DNA from: Uruburuella suis
Lineage (GTDB): Bacteria > Pseudomonadota > Gammaproteobacteria > Burkholderiales > Neisseriaceae
Assembly: GCF_004341385.1 (NCBI RefSeq)
Contig: NZ_SLXE01000038.1
Coordinates: forward strand, 1-18,966
DNA: 18,966 nucleotides
Reading direction: 5' to 3'
Shown here: positions 18,873-18,966 of the stretch, piece after piece
Layout of the letters: every line of letters begins with the position of its first letter
Position numbering within the stretch: position 1 is the first letter of the stretch
Made by a program: the position numbers and the translations under genes
Notes under the pieces: generated by a model
Told to the model about the DNA's origin: nothing
Seen by the model: only the letters and a program-made list of their open reading frames with translations
Database searches by the model: none

Positions 18873-18966
18873 TGAACTGCCCCCACAATCTTGGACATTT
18901 TTAAGCCACTAAATCAATCATTCTTCAAGCGGCGGTTGCAAACTGGGTTCTGTATGCCACAGGACT
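18873..18966 (-). mobile_element. Right end of an IS3-family insertion sequence (partial)
   Basis: The terminus begins TGAACTGCCCCCACAATC at 18873 and runs off the window. Within the first 25 bases it matches the terminus at base 95 at 18 positions, as expected of left and right ends of one element type. A transposase C-terminus lies inside it. Both partial elements are transcribed leftwards. Confidence 0.75.
18925..18966 (-). CDS. IS3-family orfB transposase, last 13 codons only
   Basis: Reading leftwards from the window edge the codons give SPVAYRTQFATAA and a TGA stop at 18925. 'SPVxYR' close to the C-terminus is typical of IS3-family OrfB (DDE integrase) proteins. The stop lies 52 bases from the IS terminus. 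Only the end of the protein is visible. Confidence 0.65.
   Translation of the reverse strand, partial: SPVAYRTQFATAA

Noticed and set aside
18625..18888. An 87-codon minus-strand frame opposite the DUF2892 gene
   Set aside because: The plus-strand gene has a strong ribosome binding site, promoter and family match; the antisense frame has none.
1..18966. CRISPR arrays, tRNA or rRNA genes, prophage or toxin-antitoxin modules
   Set aside because: I found no regularly spaced repeats, tRNA-like cloverleaf sequence, rRNA sequence or matching protein families. The many GCCGTCTGAA repeats are uptake sequences.

Overview
The window looks chromosomal and comes from a Neisseriaceae bacterium, most likely Neisseria or a close relative. 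The main evidence is more than 30 copies of the neisserial DNA uptake core GCCGTCTGAA, nearly all in the 12-mer form AGGCCGTCTGAA (AG-DUS) and often as inverted pairs at gene ends. Correia-type repeat cores and neisserial-looking proteins (AceK, GrpE, DnaK, PepN, catalase, YihY/UPF0761) support this. I cannot name the species. Both ends of the window stop about 95 bases inside IS3-family insertion sequences, which suggests a contig that broke at repeats.

Layout. 1-95: left end of an IS3-like element. 142-1920 (-): aceK. 2104-2652 and 2918-4855 (+): grpE and dnaK, each with a matching sigma-32-like promoter, and a textbook terminator after dnaK. 4921-5206: a 147-bp TA-flanked MITE that carries its own DUS, then a short palindromic repeat. 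5207-6025 (-) and 6133-7041 (+): a divergent SDR oxidoreductase and LysR-type regulator. 7104-8502: an MscS-type channel gene bracketed by two direct copies of a Correia-core MITE, one of which is split by a second MITE. 8622-11324 (-): pepN. 11581-13187 (-): katA plus an unreported-looking 20-codon ORF with an excellent ribosome binding site between katA and its terminator. 13461-14882 (-): nfsA and wrbA. 14929-16185 (+): yihY family. 16454-17140 (-): an OmpA-domain lipoprotein. 17329-18099 (-): xth-type exonuclease III. 18186-18515 (-) and 18646-18840 (+): a divergent ArsR/DUF2892 pair resembling the E. coli YgaV/YgaP persulfide-response system. 18873-18966: right end of an IS3-like element.

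How the genes fit together. GrpE and DnaK are chaperone partners. The 11.5-18.8 kb part is rich in redox and oxidative-damage functions: catalase, NfsA nitroreductase, WrbA quinone reductase, exonuclease III and a probable reactive-sulfur regulator. They sit in separate transcription units, so this is a theme and not a proven system. The strongest leads are the nested MITE with its visible empty site, the ArsR/DUF2892 module with its conserved cysteine pair and tandem operator-like repeats, the katA-linked micro-ORF, and a heat-shock promoter built over a DUS.
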